Origin: Oceanispirochaeta sp. M1 | Lineage (GTDB): Bacteria > Spirochaetota > Spirochaetia > DSM-2461 | Length of the DNA stretch: 64,000 nt | NCBI RefSeq assembly: GCF_003346715.1 | Contig: NZ_QQPQ01000001.1 | Span: forward strand, 186,001 to 250,000 | Direction of reading: 5' to 3' | Shown here: positions 34,921 through 44,257 of the stretch, in pieces | Layout: every line of letters starts with the position of its first letter | Numbering within the stretch: the stretch's first letter is position 1 | Position numbers and translations under genes: made by a program | The notes under the pieces: generated by a model | Databases searched by the model: none | The model's input: only the letters and a program-made list of their open reading frames with translations | Told to the model about the DNA's origin: nothing

Positions 34921-35109
34921 ATGCCTAATTGCGAGGATGAAGTGTCAAAACTGGATAAAAAAATGTGTAAGCTGGCCAAGGAAGGTCTGAAGAAAAAGCA
35001 GGAAAGTGAAATATTTGCCGAAGTACTGTCTCCCCGGTTCATATGTAAAAAATGTCTGAGGGTCTCTACTGACAAAGATCTGCTCTGTGATCCGAAAAAA
35101 CTGGTTTAA
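34921..35109 (+). CDS. Small Cys-containing conserved-looking protein
   Basis: A 62-residue basic protein starting MPNCEDEVSKLDKKMCKLAK (a TTG nine bases earlier is in frame). The second half has FICKKCLRVSTDKDLLC, a CxxC followed by a third Cys 13 residues on, which may bind a metal. Function is unknown. The codon pattern and the Cys arrangement make it more than a random frame, but no strong RBS is visible. Confidence 0.5.
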   Translation: MPNCEDEVSKLDKKMCKLAKEGLKKKQESEIFAEVLSPRFICKKCLRVSTDKDLLCDPKKLV

Positions 35110-35136
35110 AGCTTTTACCATTAGTATCTTTATTGA

Positions 35137-35157
35137 AAGACTCGGTCTCAGAGTCTT
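35137..35157 (+). other. Stem-loop in the leader of the alcohol dehydrogenase gene
   Basis: AAGACTC and GAGTCTT form a 7-bp stem around a 7-nt loop, 31 bp before the start codon. No T-run follows. It could be an operator or the end of the small upstream transcript. Confidence 0.3.
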
Positions 35158-35187
35158 GATAGTGCAAAGATAGGAGTAAATATAATA

Positions 35188-36357
35188 ATGGATAATTTTA
35201 TTTTTAGAAATCCCACAAGAATATATTTCGGTAAAGGGATGGAGCTTAAGGTCGGTGAAGCGGTCAGTGTTTACAGTAAAAAAGTACTTCTCCACTATGG
35301 AGGAGGATCTATAAAAAGAACCGGTCTTTATGACAAGGTGACTGCATCTCTCAAAGAGGCAGGAATAGAGTGGGTTGAACTTGCAGGTGTAAAACCTAAT
35401 CCCCGTCTCTCTCTTGTTTATGAGGGAATAAAAATCTGCCGTGAAGAGAATATTGATTTTGTTCTTGCAGTAGGTGGTGGTTCTGTCATCGACTCTGCCA
35501 AAGCCATAGCAGCAGGTGTTCCCTATGAAGGTGATGTATGGGATTTATATGAAGGTAAAGCACAGATTGTGGAAGCCCTCGGTATTGGAACAATTCTGAC
35601 TATTCCTGCAGCTGGAAGTGAATCCAGTTCCGGAACTGTTATCACGAAAGAGGAGGGTGAGCTTAAAAGACCCTTCGGTAACGAACTGTTGTATCCCGAT
35701 TTTTCAATTCTAAATCCTGAGCTGGCCATGACCCTGCCTCCTTTTCAGAGAGCCTGCGGTGTAGCCGATATGATGGCGCATCTTTTTGAACGTTACTTCA
35801 CCAACTCCCATCCTGTTGAACTGACAGACAGACTCATCGAGGGTGCGTTGAAGACCATAATCCATAATGGCCCCCGTATTATGGGAGATGATGCAGATTA
35901 TGATTCCTGGTCAGAAATCATGTGGTCAGGTACATTCGCTCATAACGGCAGCCTGGATACAGGACGTATTGGTGACTGGGGTTCCCATCAGATAGAGCAT
36001 GAAATGAGCGGTATCTATGATGTTGCCCATGGCGCCGGACTTGCTGTCGTATTTCCGTCCTGGATGCGCTATGTCATGAAACATGATATCAAGCGTTTTG
36101 TGCAGATTGCTGTACGGGTATGGAATGTTGAAGCTGATTATTATTCAGATGAAGAGACTGCCGAAGCCGGTATCGTCGCTCTTGAGAAGTTCTGGCAGTC
36201 TTTAGGACTGGCCACAAAGCTTGACGGACTTAATATTCCCGCTGATAGACTAGAAGAAATGGCCGGTAAATGTGCCGGAGAAAATGATAGAGCTCAGGGG
36301 CAGTTTGTTAAACTTTTTAAAAAGGATGTTCTGGCAATTCTGCAGGGAGCATTATAG
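35188..36357 (+). CDS. Iron-dependent alcohol dehydrogenase, butanol dehydrogenase (YqhD/BdhA) type
   Basis: A 389-residue group III dehydrogenase reducing aldehydes to alcohols with NAD(P)H in the cytoplasm. It begins with the typical FIFRNPTRIYFGKGME, has the cofactor-loop VLAVGGGSVIDSAKAIAAG near residue 93, and carries the metal-binding stretch from DMMAHLFERYF near 192 to GSHQIEHEMSGIYDVAHGAG near 268 with the conserved His residues. RBS TAGGAG precedes the ATG. The 3' end overlaps by six bases the end of the convergent GGDEF gene. Confidence 0.95.
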   Translation: MDNFIFRNPTRIYFGKGMELKVGEAVSVYSKKVLLHYGGGSIKRTGLYDKVTASLKEAGIEWVELAGVKPNPRLSLVYEGIKICREENIDFVLAVGGGSVIDSAKAIAAGVPYEGDVWDLYEGKAQIVEALGIGTILTIPAAGSESSSGTVITKEEGELKRPFGNELLYPDFSILNPELAMTLPPFQRACGVADMMAHLFERYFTNSHPVELTDRLIEGALKTIIHNGPRIMGDDADYDSWSEIMWSGTFAHNGSLDTGRIGDWGSHQIEHEMSGIYDVAHGAGLAVVFPSWMRYVMKHDIKRFVQIAVRVWNVEADYYSDEETAEAGIVALEKFWQSLGLATKLDGLNIPADRLEEMAGKCAGENDRAQGQFVKLFKKDVLAILQGAL

Positions 36358-37848
36358 TATAATTTTGTTCCGTCCCGTTTCTTTTGCCCTGTAAAGGGAT
36401 GTATCAGCTTCTGATATCATAGATTCGGGACTCCCGCCTTTATGAACTACTGCAATTCCTCCAGAGAATGTCACCGATAGTCTACTGGAGGATACTTTTC
36501 TATTGGAGAAGCTGATACGCAGTTTGTTGATCAGAGAAAATGCATTTTCAAGATCTGTGTCGGGGAGGATAATAAGAAATTCTTCCCCTCCCCAGCGTGA
36601 TACCATATCAACCTTCCTTAAAGAACTCCGCAGAAATGATGAAACATCTTTGAGTACTTCATCTCCTGTGGTATGCCCATGGGTATCATTAATATCCTTG
36701 AAATGATCCAGATCAATCAATGCGATGGAATAGATAGTTTTATTCCTGTTGTAGCTGTTTTGCAGGTAATCGAGAAAACTCAGTGCCGCGCGTCTGTTAG
36801 CGAGGCCCGTAAGGGTATCGGATTCGGAGAGTCTCTGCAGGCGTGTGTTTAATGAGCTCGCATGCATGGCCAGAACAATCAAGGTTGCCAGGGCAAGAAC
36901 AGTAAGAAACAGCTGCCAGTAATAGGTTTTCAAAAAAAGGGCAAAGGTCGGTTTCTTTATCTCATAAGGGGGTATATGAAGTTCTCTCATACAATCATGC
37001 ACAGCTTTGTAGTTCAGGGGAATTGTCCAGCCGGCACTCATTGTCCGGCGGGCAGTTTCTGAATCAGCATCCATTGAGATCAGTGCAATTGCCACCTGCT
37101 CGGACAGCCTTTGAGATATATGAGGCATACTGGCAAAGGGCCATTCGGGGTAGAGTTCTGTAGATCTTCGAAGGTTGAATTTCATGGTTCTGGGATAGGG
37201 GTTTATTACTGAAAAATCCTTTAGATTTATCAAACCCTGATCAGCCATATATTCCAGGGTATCTGTCCGTACAATTCCGGCATCCACTTTCCTGTTCTTT
37301 ACAGCTTCGACTACCGAGAAATGGTCTCCAAGGAATTCCAGACTCTTCAGGTCTCTGTAGGGATCGAAATTTTCCTGTTTCATCTCCCTTGCTACCGAAT
37401 ACCAGCCCCCGATAGATGAGGGGTCTACAGCAGCCAGGGTTCTGCCATTCAGATCTCTTGAGAAATTCAGGTCTATCCTGTCGGATCTGGTAAAAAGTAC
37501 ACCGCCGAATTCTGTCAGATCCTGTTCTCCTCTGAGGTTCTTGAGAGTTGCCAGCCGGTTTATTCCATAATTGATTTCGAAGCTTATATACAGCAGAGAA
37601 TTGGTCAGGACAAAATCAACTTTGTTTTTTTCTACAGCGGTCATCATATCATCAAAATCAAGGGGAACAATCCAGAAACTATACCCATCAAGCTGCTGGG
37701 TTAGATAGGTCGCCAGAGGAATCCAGCGGTCCAGAGTCTCCTGCTGACCGTCCTTGGCCAGCACAGCGATTGTCAGAGTCTCACTCTGCAGATAGAAAAG
37801 GGGAACTAGTGTAATCAGCATCACAAGTATGTTTTTTTTGAGACTCAT
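36352..37848 (-). CDS. Diguanylate cyclase with periplasmic PhnD-like binding domain
   Basis: A 498-residue sensor enzyme. An N-terminal signal/anchor (ILVMLITLVPLFYLQ) is followed by a phosphate/phosphonate-binding-like (PhnD family) domain spanning about residues 22-290, with LTIAVLAKDGQQETLDRW at its start. A transmembrane helix (FLTVLALATLIVLAMHA) near 320 leads to a GGDEF domain near 340-498: DSLTGLANRRA-like DTLTGLANRRAALSF, and the active site RWGGEEFLIILPDTD near 432. It should make c-di-GMP in response to a periplasmic ligand, perhaps an oxyanion or phosphonate. The GGEEF is intact, so it is predicted active. Confidence 0.9.
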   Translation of the reverse strand: MSLKKNILVMLITLVPLFYLQSETLTIAVLAKDGQQETLDRWIPLATYLTQQLDGYSFWIVPLDFDDMMTAVEKNKVDFVLTNSLLYISFEINYGINRLATLKNLRGEQDLTEFGGVLFTRSDRIDLNFSRDLNGRTLAAVDPSSIGGWYSVAREMKQENFDPYRDLKSLEFLGDHFSVVEAVKNRKVDAGIVRTDTLEYMADQGLINLKDFSVINPYPRTMKFNLRRSTELYPEWPFASMPHISQRLSEQVAIALISMDADSETARRTMSAGWTIPLNYKAVHDCMRELHIPPYEIKKPTFALFLKTYYWQLFLTVLALATLIVLAMHASSLNTRLQRLSESDTLTGLANRRAALSFLDYLQNSYNRNKTIYSIALIDLDHFKDINDTHGHTTGDEVLKDVSSFLRSSLRKVDMVSRWGGEEFLIILPDTDLENAFSLINKLRISFSNRKVSSSRLSVTFSGGIAVVHKGGSPESMISEADTSLYRAKETGRNKIIL

Positions 37849-37961
37849 AGAATTAGTATATTCATTTTTATCAGAAAAATCATAAATTGAAGGAAGATCT
37901 AAGTGAAGCTCCGATTCAGGCCGTTATAAGAGTATTGATTTTGATAATTGAGGTGGGATAT

Positions 37962-38897
37962 ATGAAGAAACTTTACCGGGCCGCAGCAGTCCTTTTTGTG
38001 ATTCTTGGGTTAAGCGGATGTAAAACTGTAGAAATCCTTGTTCAGAAGCCTGAAGTTTCTGTTAATTCTGTTGAGATAACATCCATCAGTTTTCATGATA
38101 TTACGCTGGATATGGAAGTTCTGGTTTATAATCCCAATCCCATAGGCATTGATCTTGAATCCTTTGACTATGGTCTTTTGATAGAAGAGGCCAGCCTGCT
38201 GAAAGGTTCCGCTGCTGAAGGATTAAGTCTGGAAGCAAAGGGCTCGTCAATAATTACAATTCCCCTGACTGTAGACTATGAAGATTTGTACCAATCTGTT
38301 TCCTCCATGATGGAGACTGATGAATCGGCTTATAGAATTGATACGGGGTTCAATTTTCTGCTTCCCATACTTGGTGAACAGCGCATTGAACTTTCTCATG
38401 AAGGGAAAATCCCCAATGTCCGGATGCCCCGCTTCAGTTTTGAGAGTCTCTATGTAAAAAGTCTCGGACTCATGGGCGCGGATCTTGTCATTCTTATGAA
38501 TGTAGAAAATCCCAATGCCTTTGGTATCGGGCTGAATGAATTCAGGGGTGTTCTGGAGATCAATAAGCAGAAATGGGCCGAGCTGAGTGCCGGTGAAGCA
38601 GTCTATTTTCCCGCAGGAGGAAACGGAGAGCTTGGTTTTCAGTTCCGACTGGAGTTTCTTTCTATGGGACGCACAGTCAGAGATCTGCTTTCGAAAGATG
38701 AAAGCTTGAATTATGAGTTTTTGGGGAATATTCTATTAGATTCGTCTCTGGATATGATGAAAGAGGTATCTCTGCCTCTGAATATCAGTGGTGGAGTAGA
38801 TCTACTTCATCCAGATACTACCGGTGGATTGCACAGTTCCAGGAAAATTGAAGACAGTATCGAAGAGAATCTGTTAAATATTTTCGGTATGTTTTAA
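37962..38897 (+). CDS. LEA type 2 (WHy-domain) lipoprotein
   Basis: The frame opens at 37887, but ATG 37962 gives a lipoprotein signal peptide ending in LSGC with Cys20 as the lipidated residue (311 residues). Two LEA14/WHy-like beta-sandwich repeats follow, each with the pattern DxxxxVLxxNPNPIGI: LDMEVLVYNPNPIGIDLES near residue 54 and LVILMNVENPNAFGIGL near 175. The family occurs in many spirochaetes and other bacteria with poorly known function, possibly envelope stress or desiccation. It faces away from the GGDEF gene. Confidence 0.8.
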   Translation: MKKLYRAAAVLFVILGLSGCKTVEILVQKPEVSVNSVEITSISFHDITLDMEVLVYNPNPIGIDLESFDYGLLIEEASLLKGSAAEGLSLEAKGSSIITIPLTVDYEDLYQSVSSMMETDESAYRIDTGFNFLLPILGEQRIELSHEGKIPNVRMPRFSFESLYVKSLGLMGADLVILMNVENPNAFGIGLNEFRGVLEINKQKWAELSAGEAVYFPAGGNGELGFQFRLEFLSMGRTVRDLLSKDESLNYEFLGNILLDSSLDMMKEVSLPLNISGGVDLLHPDTTGGLHSSRKIEDSIEENLLNIFGMF

Positions 38898-38946
38898 TTT
38901 TTTAAACTCCTGTGATGCAGCTGAAAATTTCTTCCCTTTATTTATA

Positions 38947-38969
38947 TTGACAAATATGGTAATATGTCA
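38947..38969. promoter_or_regulatory. Palindromic operator overlapping a -35-like TTGACA before fadD
   Basis: TTGACA at 38947-38952 is embedded in an imperfect palindrome TGACA-n12-TGTCA (38948-38969), in which seven of nine arm positions pair. A repressor at this site would block the promoter. Distance to the fadD ATG is about 110 bp. A -10 match is weak (AATAAC). Confidence 0.45.
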
Positions 38970-39079
38970 AAATAACCTTCGGCCCTGAGCGCTTGAGGCA
39001 CCGGGACAAATTCATTTTCCTGGCGGGACATGGGCCTCTAGGTACTGAGCTAAATACTCACTAAGACAAGGAGAGCCAT

Positions 39080-40957
39080 ATGACTATTCCCTCATTGTTC
39101 AAAGAGGTTGTTGAGAAACATCCGGATGTTATCTGTCAGTACAGCCGTGGAGACCATGGAACATTCACCCCTTCCACATTTAAAGAAGTTTTTTCAAAGA
39201 TTTCAGCCATTGCCTGGAGTCTGGACAATCTAGGCATTAAAAAAGGAGACCATATCGGTCTTATCTCTGATAACCGGAGTGAATGGCTTATAACAGATTT
39301 GGCAATCGTTTCTCTTGGGGCTGCAGATGTTCCCAGAGGCTGCGATACCATGGCTCAGGAAATGAGCTATATTCTTGGATTTTCCGAATGTAGAATTTCA
39401 GTTCTTGAGAATGCTAAACAGCTTGAAAAAATAGTCTCCATGAAAAAAGATCTCCCCGATCTTAAGACAATTATTCTTCTGGATAAACCTGAAACCCTCC
39501 CGAAATCTCCCTGGAAAGTTCTCTATTATGAAGATCTTTTAAAAAAGGGGATGGATAAAACCTCTGATGACTTCATTGCATCTAAAATTGCAGAGGGAGA
39601 GGGTGAAGACCTATGTACCCTGATCTTCACATCAGGAACTACGGGAGAACCCAAGGGGGTTATGCTCAGCCATAACAACTTTCTCCATCAGGTTCAGAAT
39701 ATTGACAAAGTAGCCAACCTGGAAGTTGGTGATATCTGGCTGAGTGTTCTTCCCGTATGGCACTCATTCGAGCGTGTAATTCAGTATATTGCGGTCTGTG
39801 CAGGAACAACCATAGCCTATTCAAAACCGGTAGGTAAGATCATGTTGATGGATATGCAGAAACTTAATCCCCAGTGGATGGCATCTGTTCCCAGAATCTG
39901 GTCTGCCATAGAGTCGGGGGTCTCCAGAAATATTAAAGCCAAAGGCGGTGTTTCCTGGGCTCTTTACCGCTTCTTCCTCTCTGTTGCCGTTATTCATCAG
40001 GGAATGCAAAACCGTATGCAGGGACGAGTGGCAGACTTTAAAAAGGTTTTTACACTGCCCTATTACATAATCTACCCAATACCCTGGCTTCTTCTATATC
40101 CCTTGAGAGCCCTGGGGAATAAACTCGTTTTCAGTAAAATTCAGGCAAAAGTCGGAAACGGATTTAAATGTGGAATTTCCGGCGGAGGTGCACTTCCCCC
40201 GCGAATCTATCAGTTCTTTAAGGCAATCGGGATTCAGCTCCTTGAGGGATACGGCCTGACGGAAACAGCTCCGGTTGTGGCCTTCAGCCCTCAGCAGCAT
40301 CCGGTTATGGGTGTTGTCGGTCCCGCATGGCCGGGGACTGAAGTCAAGGTTGTAAATGAGAAAGGAAATAAAGCAGCTCCCGGTGAAAAGGGTGTTGTCT
40401 ACCTCAAAGGACCTCAGGTCATGCAGGGGTATTACAAGAAAGAGAAGGCCACTTCAGAGATTATCAATAAAGAGGGCTGGCTCAATTCCGGTGACCTCGG
40501 AATAATGACTGTAAAGGATGAGCTGAAACTGATCGGACGGGAGAAGGATACCATTGTTCTTCTGGGTGGTGAGAATATTGAGCCTGTTCCCATGGAACAG
40601 AAACTGGCAGAGTCTCCCTATATTGAGCAGGCTGTTATTGTGGGGCAGGATCAGAAGTATCTTGCTGCCCTGATTGTTCCGGATTTTGATGCTCTTGAAG
40701 CCTATGCCAAAGAGAATAATCTGGCATATGAAAACAGAATTCATCTTCGGGATGTTCATGCTGTGCTGGAATTGCTGACATCCGAGATCAACGGTCTGAT
40801 CTCGGCTAAAAATGGATTCAAAAGTTTTGAGCGTATCTATAAGTTCGCTGTGTTGAGGAAAACCTTTGAAGTAGGGCAGGAGCTCTCGGGGAAACAGGAT
40901 CTGAAACGTCATGCTATTGTAGATATTTACAAGAAAGAGATCAAAGGACTCTTCTGA
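39080..40957 (+). CDS. fadD: Long-chain fatty-acid-CoA ligase (AMP-forming)
   Basis: A 625-residue adenylate-forming enzyme that activates fatty acids to acyl-CoA via acyl-AMP. The P-loop LIFTSGTTGEPKGVMLSHNN lies near residue 180, the YGLTETAP motif near 393 and the hinge region LNSGDLGIMTVKDELKLIGR near 470. The size and the insertion between residues 270 and 360 (with hydrophobic segments VFTLPYYIIYPIPWLLLYPL) match the long-chain (FACS, spirochaete/eukaryote-like) subgroup. RBS AAGGAGAG precedes ATG. An operator-like palindrome lies upstream. Confidence 0.93.
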   Translation: MTIPSLFKEVVEKHPDVICQYSRGDHGTFTPSTFKEVFSKISAIAWSLDNLGIKKGDHIGLISDNRSEWLITDLAIVSLGAADVPRGCDTMAQEMSYILGFSECRISVLENAKQLEKIVSMKKDLPDLKTIILLDKPETLPKSPWKVLYYEDLLKKGMDKTSDDFIASKIAEGEGEDLCTLIFTSGTTGEPKGVMLSHNNFLHQVQNIDKVANLEVGDIWLSVLPVWHSFERVIQYIAVCAGTTIAYSKPVGKIMLMDMQKLNPQWMASVPRIWSAIESGVSRNIKAKGGVSWALYRFFLSVAVIHQGMQNRMQGRVADFKKVFTLPYYIIYPIPWLLLYPLRALGNKLVFSKIQAKVGNGFKCGISGGGALPPRIYQFFKAIGIQLLEGYGLTETAPVVAFSPQQHPVMGVVGPAWPGTEVKVVNEKGNKAAPGEKGVVYLKGPQVMQGYYKKEKATSEIINKEGWLNSGDLGIMTVKDELKLIGREKDTIVLLGGENIEPVPMEQKLAESPYIEQAVIVGQDQKYLAALIVPDFDALEAYAKENNLAYENRIHLRDVHAVLELLTSEINGLISAKNGFKSFERIYKFAVLRKTFEVGQELSGKQDLKRHAIVDIYKKEIKGLF

Positions 40958-40993
40958 TATTATTAGAGCTTGGTGCCCTGTTTATGGAGTTTT

Positions 40994-41485
40994 TTATGGA
41001 TGGGGCATCATCCTGATCGTTTCTATAACCTGCTCTTCCAGGGGACGGTTCTCTTTTTCAGGCGGAGCGGTATCAACAGATGCTATGGCATCCAGTATTT
41101 CAAAGCCTTTGGCTAGTTTCCCGAAGGCTGCATATCGGCCATCCAGTTTGTGTGCATCCTTATGTACAACAAAGAATTGAGTCCCCCCACTGTTGAAATC
41201 ATCATCCCGGGCCATGGAGAGGGCTCCCCTTTTATGATCAAGTCCTGTGTCATAACCGTTCTCGGCAAATTCCCCGGTAATTGAAAAATCTGTAGGACAC
41301 ATGCATGTGTTGTCTTCAGACCCGCCCTGGATAACATAATCCTTAACCACTCGGTGAAAAGTAAGACCGTCATAAAATCTCTTATTAATGAGACTGACAA
41401 AATTATCCACTGTCAGGGGTGCTTTTTCAGGATAGAGGTCAAAGAGCATTTCTCCGCCATTCTTCATTGTTAATAATATCTGCAT
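40994..41485 (-). CDS. Cyclophilin-type peptidyl-prolyl cis-trans isomerase
   Basis: A 163-residue single-domain cyclophilin without a signal peptide, so cytoplasmic. Motifs are DLYPEKAPLTVDNFVSLINK near residue 18, FHRVVKDYVIQGGSEDN near 43 (catalytic Arg in FHRV), GALSMARDDDFNSGGTQFFV near 87 and DGRYAAFGKLAKGFEILDAI near 118. It folds proteins by proline isomerisation. It lies downstream of a strong terminator of the opp operon and reads convergently with fadD. Confidence 0.94.
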   Translation of the reverse strand: MQILLTMKNGGEMLFDLYPEKAPLTVDNFVSLINKRFYDGLTFHRVVKDYVIQGGSEDNTCMCPTDFSITGEFAENGYDTGLDHKRGALSMARDDDFNSGGTQFFVVHKDAHKLDGRYAAFGKLAKGFEILDAIASVDTAPPEKENRPLEEQVIETIRMMPHP

Positions 41486-41495
41486 GCTTTTTCCT

Positions 41496-41529
41496 TAAAA
41501 AACCGCCTTTCCAAGAATGGAAGGCGGTT
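41496..41529 (-). terminator. Intrinsic terminator of the opp operon
   Basis: On the minus strand an 11-bp stem built from AACCGCCTTCC and GGAAAGGCGGTT surrounds a 6-nt loop and is followed by TTTTTT (complement of 41496-41502). It lies 30 bp past the oppA stop, which ends the operon before the cyclophilin gene. Confidence 0.88.
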
Positions 41530-41559
41530 GTAATATAAGACTGATATCAATCTCAGTGA

Positions 41560-43188
41560 TTATTTCTCAATATAGGCACCGGAGAGATACATATTATTCA
41601 GAGGTGTGATGTACCATCCCTTAACATAGGGAGCCATCATCTTGGGAGATGAACGGAAGTAGAGAGGTATTAAGGGCATATCTGCCATAAGTACATCTTC
41701 GGCTTTTCTCATCAGTCTCATGGCTTCTAAAGGATCTGTTTCACTCTGAGATTTCTCTACAAGGGCGTCGTATTCGGCACTGTCATATCCGGAATTGTTC
41801 ATAACATTATCACTGACTCTCAGTGGGAAGAATGTCATGGGATGCATGTAGTCTGCTCCCCATCCCATGGCACCGACTTCATAATTCAGAGCCTGGATAT
41901 TCTCATAGTAAACAGCCCATTCTTCGGTGGATACATTAACTTTGATTCCCAGATTTTCCTGCCACATCTGCTGCATGGCTTCTACAATATTTTTAACAAT
42001 TTCGTTTGTGTAGTAGCTCAACTCCAGTGTCGGGAAACCTTCTCCTCCGGGATATCCGGCTTCTGCCAGCATGGCACGTGCACCCTCTACATCAGCATTG
42101 GGAGAAAGACCGAAGTCTGAACGTCCCTCATCATAGGCAATACCGTCTACAGAGTATCCGGGAGCAATCAGGCTGTACGCAGGCTGATCTGTGGACTGAA
42201 GAACATTTTCAATAAGAGATGTTCTGTCCAGGGCCATTGCAAGTGCAAGGCGAACCTTGGGATTGTCATAGGGAGCTTTGGAACAGTTGATTTCATAATA
42301 TGTTGTTCCATAGGAGGGGATAATCTGAAGTGAGTCACTATCGGCCTTAAGACTGGGTAGATCGGCGGATGGTATTTCCCACTGACCGTCAATATCTCCC
42401 GTACCAAGTGCTACAAGAGCAGTTGAGGGATCGGGAATAAAACGGAAGTTGAGCTGTTCAAGTTTTACATTGGCAGCATTCCAGTAATTCTCATTTTTAA
42501 CAAGCTCATAACCTTCACCAAATGAGATTTCTTTCATTGTAAAGGGACCGTTTGAAACAAAAGTTTCGGCTGAAAGTGTCCATTTATCACCGTTTGCTTT
42601 TACGGTGGCCTCATTTACCGGGCTATAGACCCACATTCCGAGAATTCCAATGTAATAGGCAGTGGGTTTTATCAGTGTGATCTCAAGTGTCTGATCATCA
42701 ATGGCTTTTATGCCTACAGAATCGGCATCACCGCTTCCTGCATAATACTCGGCTGCTCCGACGATAAAGTCTGTAAGCATTCCTGAGTACTGTGCACCCA
42801 GGGCAGGATCCAGGACTCTCATATATGAATAAACAAAATCTTTTGCAGTAAGGGGGCTGCCGTCAGACCATTTAAGGTTGTTTCGCAGTTTAAATGTATA
42901 AGTAAGACCGTCATCACTGATTTCCCAGGATTCAGCACTTCCACCGCTGATACTGTTGTTTTTATCGTAGATAACCAGACCTTCAAAGCTGTTAAGCAGA
43001 ATGGGGGATGCAAAGGAGTTATTGGTGATACCAGGATCCAGTCCATCGGGTTCATTCTGAAGAGCGAAAGTGAGTTTCTGTTCAACTTCCCCGGTGCTTG
43101 CAGTTTCGGTCTTGTCACCGGCACCTGTGGCGAATAACATTGTCGCAGTGAAGAGCAGAATGCTCAACAAAGTAGAAAATTTCTTCAT
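41560..43188 (-). CDS. oppA: Oligopeptide ABC transporter substrate-binding protein (OppA-like)
   Basis: A 542-residue exported family 5 solute-binding protein. The signal peptide (STLLSILLFTATMLFATGAG) is followed by LTFALQNEPDGLDPGITNNS, the usual start of the domain, with NNLKWSDGSPLTAKDFVYSY near residue 105 and KAPYDNPKVRLALAMALDR near 305. Absence of a Cys after the signal suggests a periplasmic rather than lipid-anchored form. It is the last gene of oppBCDFA; the 88-bp gap after oppF is AT-rich and could allow separate processing to raise its level. Peptide specificity is not evident. Confidence 0.92.
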   Translation of the reverse strand: MKKFSTLLSILLFTATMLFATGAGDKTETASTGEVEQKLTFALQNEPDGLDPGITNNSFASPILLNSFEGLVIYDKNNSISGGSAESWEISDDGLTYTFKLRNNLKWSDGSPLTAKDFVYSYMRVLDPALGAQYSGMLTDFIVGAAEYYAGSGDADSVGIKAIDDQTLEITLIKPTAYYIGILGMWVYSPVNEATVKANGDKWTLSAETFVSNGPFTMKEISFGEGYELVKNENYWNAANVKLEQLNFRFIPDPSTALVALGTGDIDGQWEIPSADLPSLKADSDSLQIIPSYGTTYYEINCSKAPYDNPKVRLALAMALDRTSLIENVLQSTDQPAYSLIAPGYSVDGIAYDEGRSDFGLSPNADVEGARAMLAEAGYPGGEGFPTLELSYYTNEIVKNIVEAMQQMWQENLGIKVNVSTEEWAVYYENIQALNYEVGAMGWGADYMHPMTFFPLRVSDNVMNNSGYDSAEYDALVEKSQSETDPLEAMRLMRKAEDVLMADMPLIPLYFRSSPKMMAPYVKGWYITPLNNMYLSGAYIEK

Positions 43189-43276
43189 GTAATACTCCTA
43201 TAAATTATGTAAATATAAAATAATATAAATATATTATTGCTTCTTATTAGATAATCATGCAATGGGATAAAGATAA

Positions 43277-44257
43277 TTAAGAATATCCCTTGCTGTAAAG
43301 GTGGCATGCCACCTGATGATTATTGCCGACGTCCAGGAGTTCCGGTTCTACTTCCCTGCATATTTTCATGCATTCTCTGCAGCGGGTATGGAATCTACAC
43401 CCCTCGGGAGGTGAGATAGGACTTGGAATATCACCCTCGATGGCAGAGTCTTTTTTCAATTTGGCTGAAACCGGATCTGCAATAGGTATGGCTGCATGCA
43501 GACCCCGGGTATAGGGGTGAAGAGGGGATTTATATATTTGCTCACTGTCACAAATTTCCATCATTTTCCCAAGATACATCACTCCCACATGATCCGATAC
43601 ATAGCGAACCATAGAGAGGTCATGGGCAATAAACAGGTATGTCAGGGAACGTTCGTGCTTAAACTCCTGAAGCAGATTTATTACCTGAGCCTGTATTGAG
43701 ACATCCAGAGCTGATATGGGTTCATCGCAGACAATAAATTCCGGTTCAAGAATAAGGGCCCGGGCCAGGCTTATTCTCTGTCTTTGTCCACCTGAAAATT
43801 CATGGGGGTATCGGGATGTATGCTCTGCTGTCAGTCCTACCTTCTCCAGCATTTCTACAATAATATCTCTTGCCTGTTTTGCTTTGGAGACCACACCCTG
43901 GGCAATCAGGGGTTCAGCAACAAGTTTGAGAACAGTCATTCTCGGGTTCAATGATGAATAGGGGTCCTGAAATACCATCTGCATTTTTTTCCGGTATGGC
44001 CTGAGCTCTCTCTCCCTGAGCCCGGCGATATCCACAGAGTCAAAGAGTATTGAACCGGATGTGGGATTGTGCATCCTTACAATTGACTTGGCAACTGTGG
44101 ATTTCCCACATCCCGACTCACCAACAAGGCCGAGGGTTTCACCCTTTTTTATAGCAAAACTCACATCATCAACTGCATGAACAATAGCTTTATGTTTACC
44201 GGGAACTGGAAAGTGCTTTACCAGATTGTTTACTGAAATAAGATTCTTGTCAGTCAT
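43277..44257 (-). CDS. oppF: Oligopeptide ABC transporter ATPase OppF
   Basis: A 326-residue ATPase. The longest frame starts at 44308, but ATG 44257 begins [18 protein letters not shown], the family norm. Walker A is GESGCGKST near residue 47, signature FSGGQRQRISLARALIL near 152, Walker B FIVCDEPISALD near 172. The C-terminal oligopeptide/dipeptide extension has a Cys cluster CRFHTRCxxCMKIC near 298-308, typical of OppF/DppF proteins with an iron-sulphur cluster. It overlaps the oppD end by eight bases. Confidence 0.94.
   Translation of the reverse strand: MTDKNLISVNNLVKHFPVPGKHKAIVHAVDDVSFAIKKGETLGLVGESGCGKSTVAKSIVRMHNPTSGSILFDSVDIAGLRERELRPYRKKMQMVFQDPYSSLNPRMTVLKLVAEPLIAQGVVSKAKQARDIIVEMLEKVGLTAEHTSRYPHEFSGGQRQRISLARALILEPEFIVCDEPISALDVSIQAQVINLLQEFKHERSLTYLFIAHDLSMVRYVSDHVGVMYLGKMMEICDSEQIYKSPLHPYTRGLHAAIPIADPVSAKLKKDSAIEGDIPSPISPPEGCRFHTRCRECMKICREVEPELLDVGNNHQVACHLYSKGYS

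Noticed and set aside
43189-43276. AT-rich symmetric stretch between oppF and oppA as an operator
   Set aside because: The symmetry is made only of A and T and is expected by chance in such a composition.
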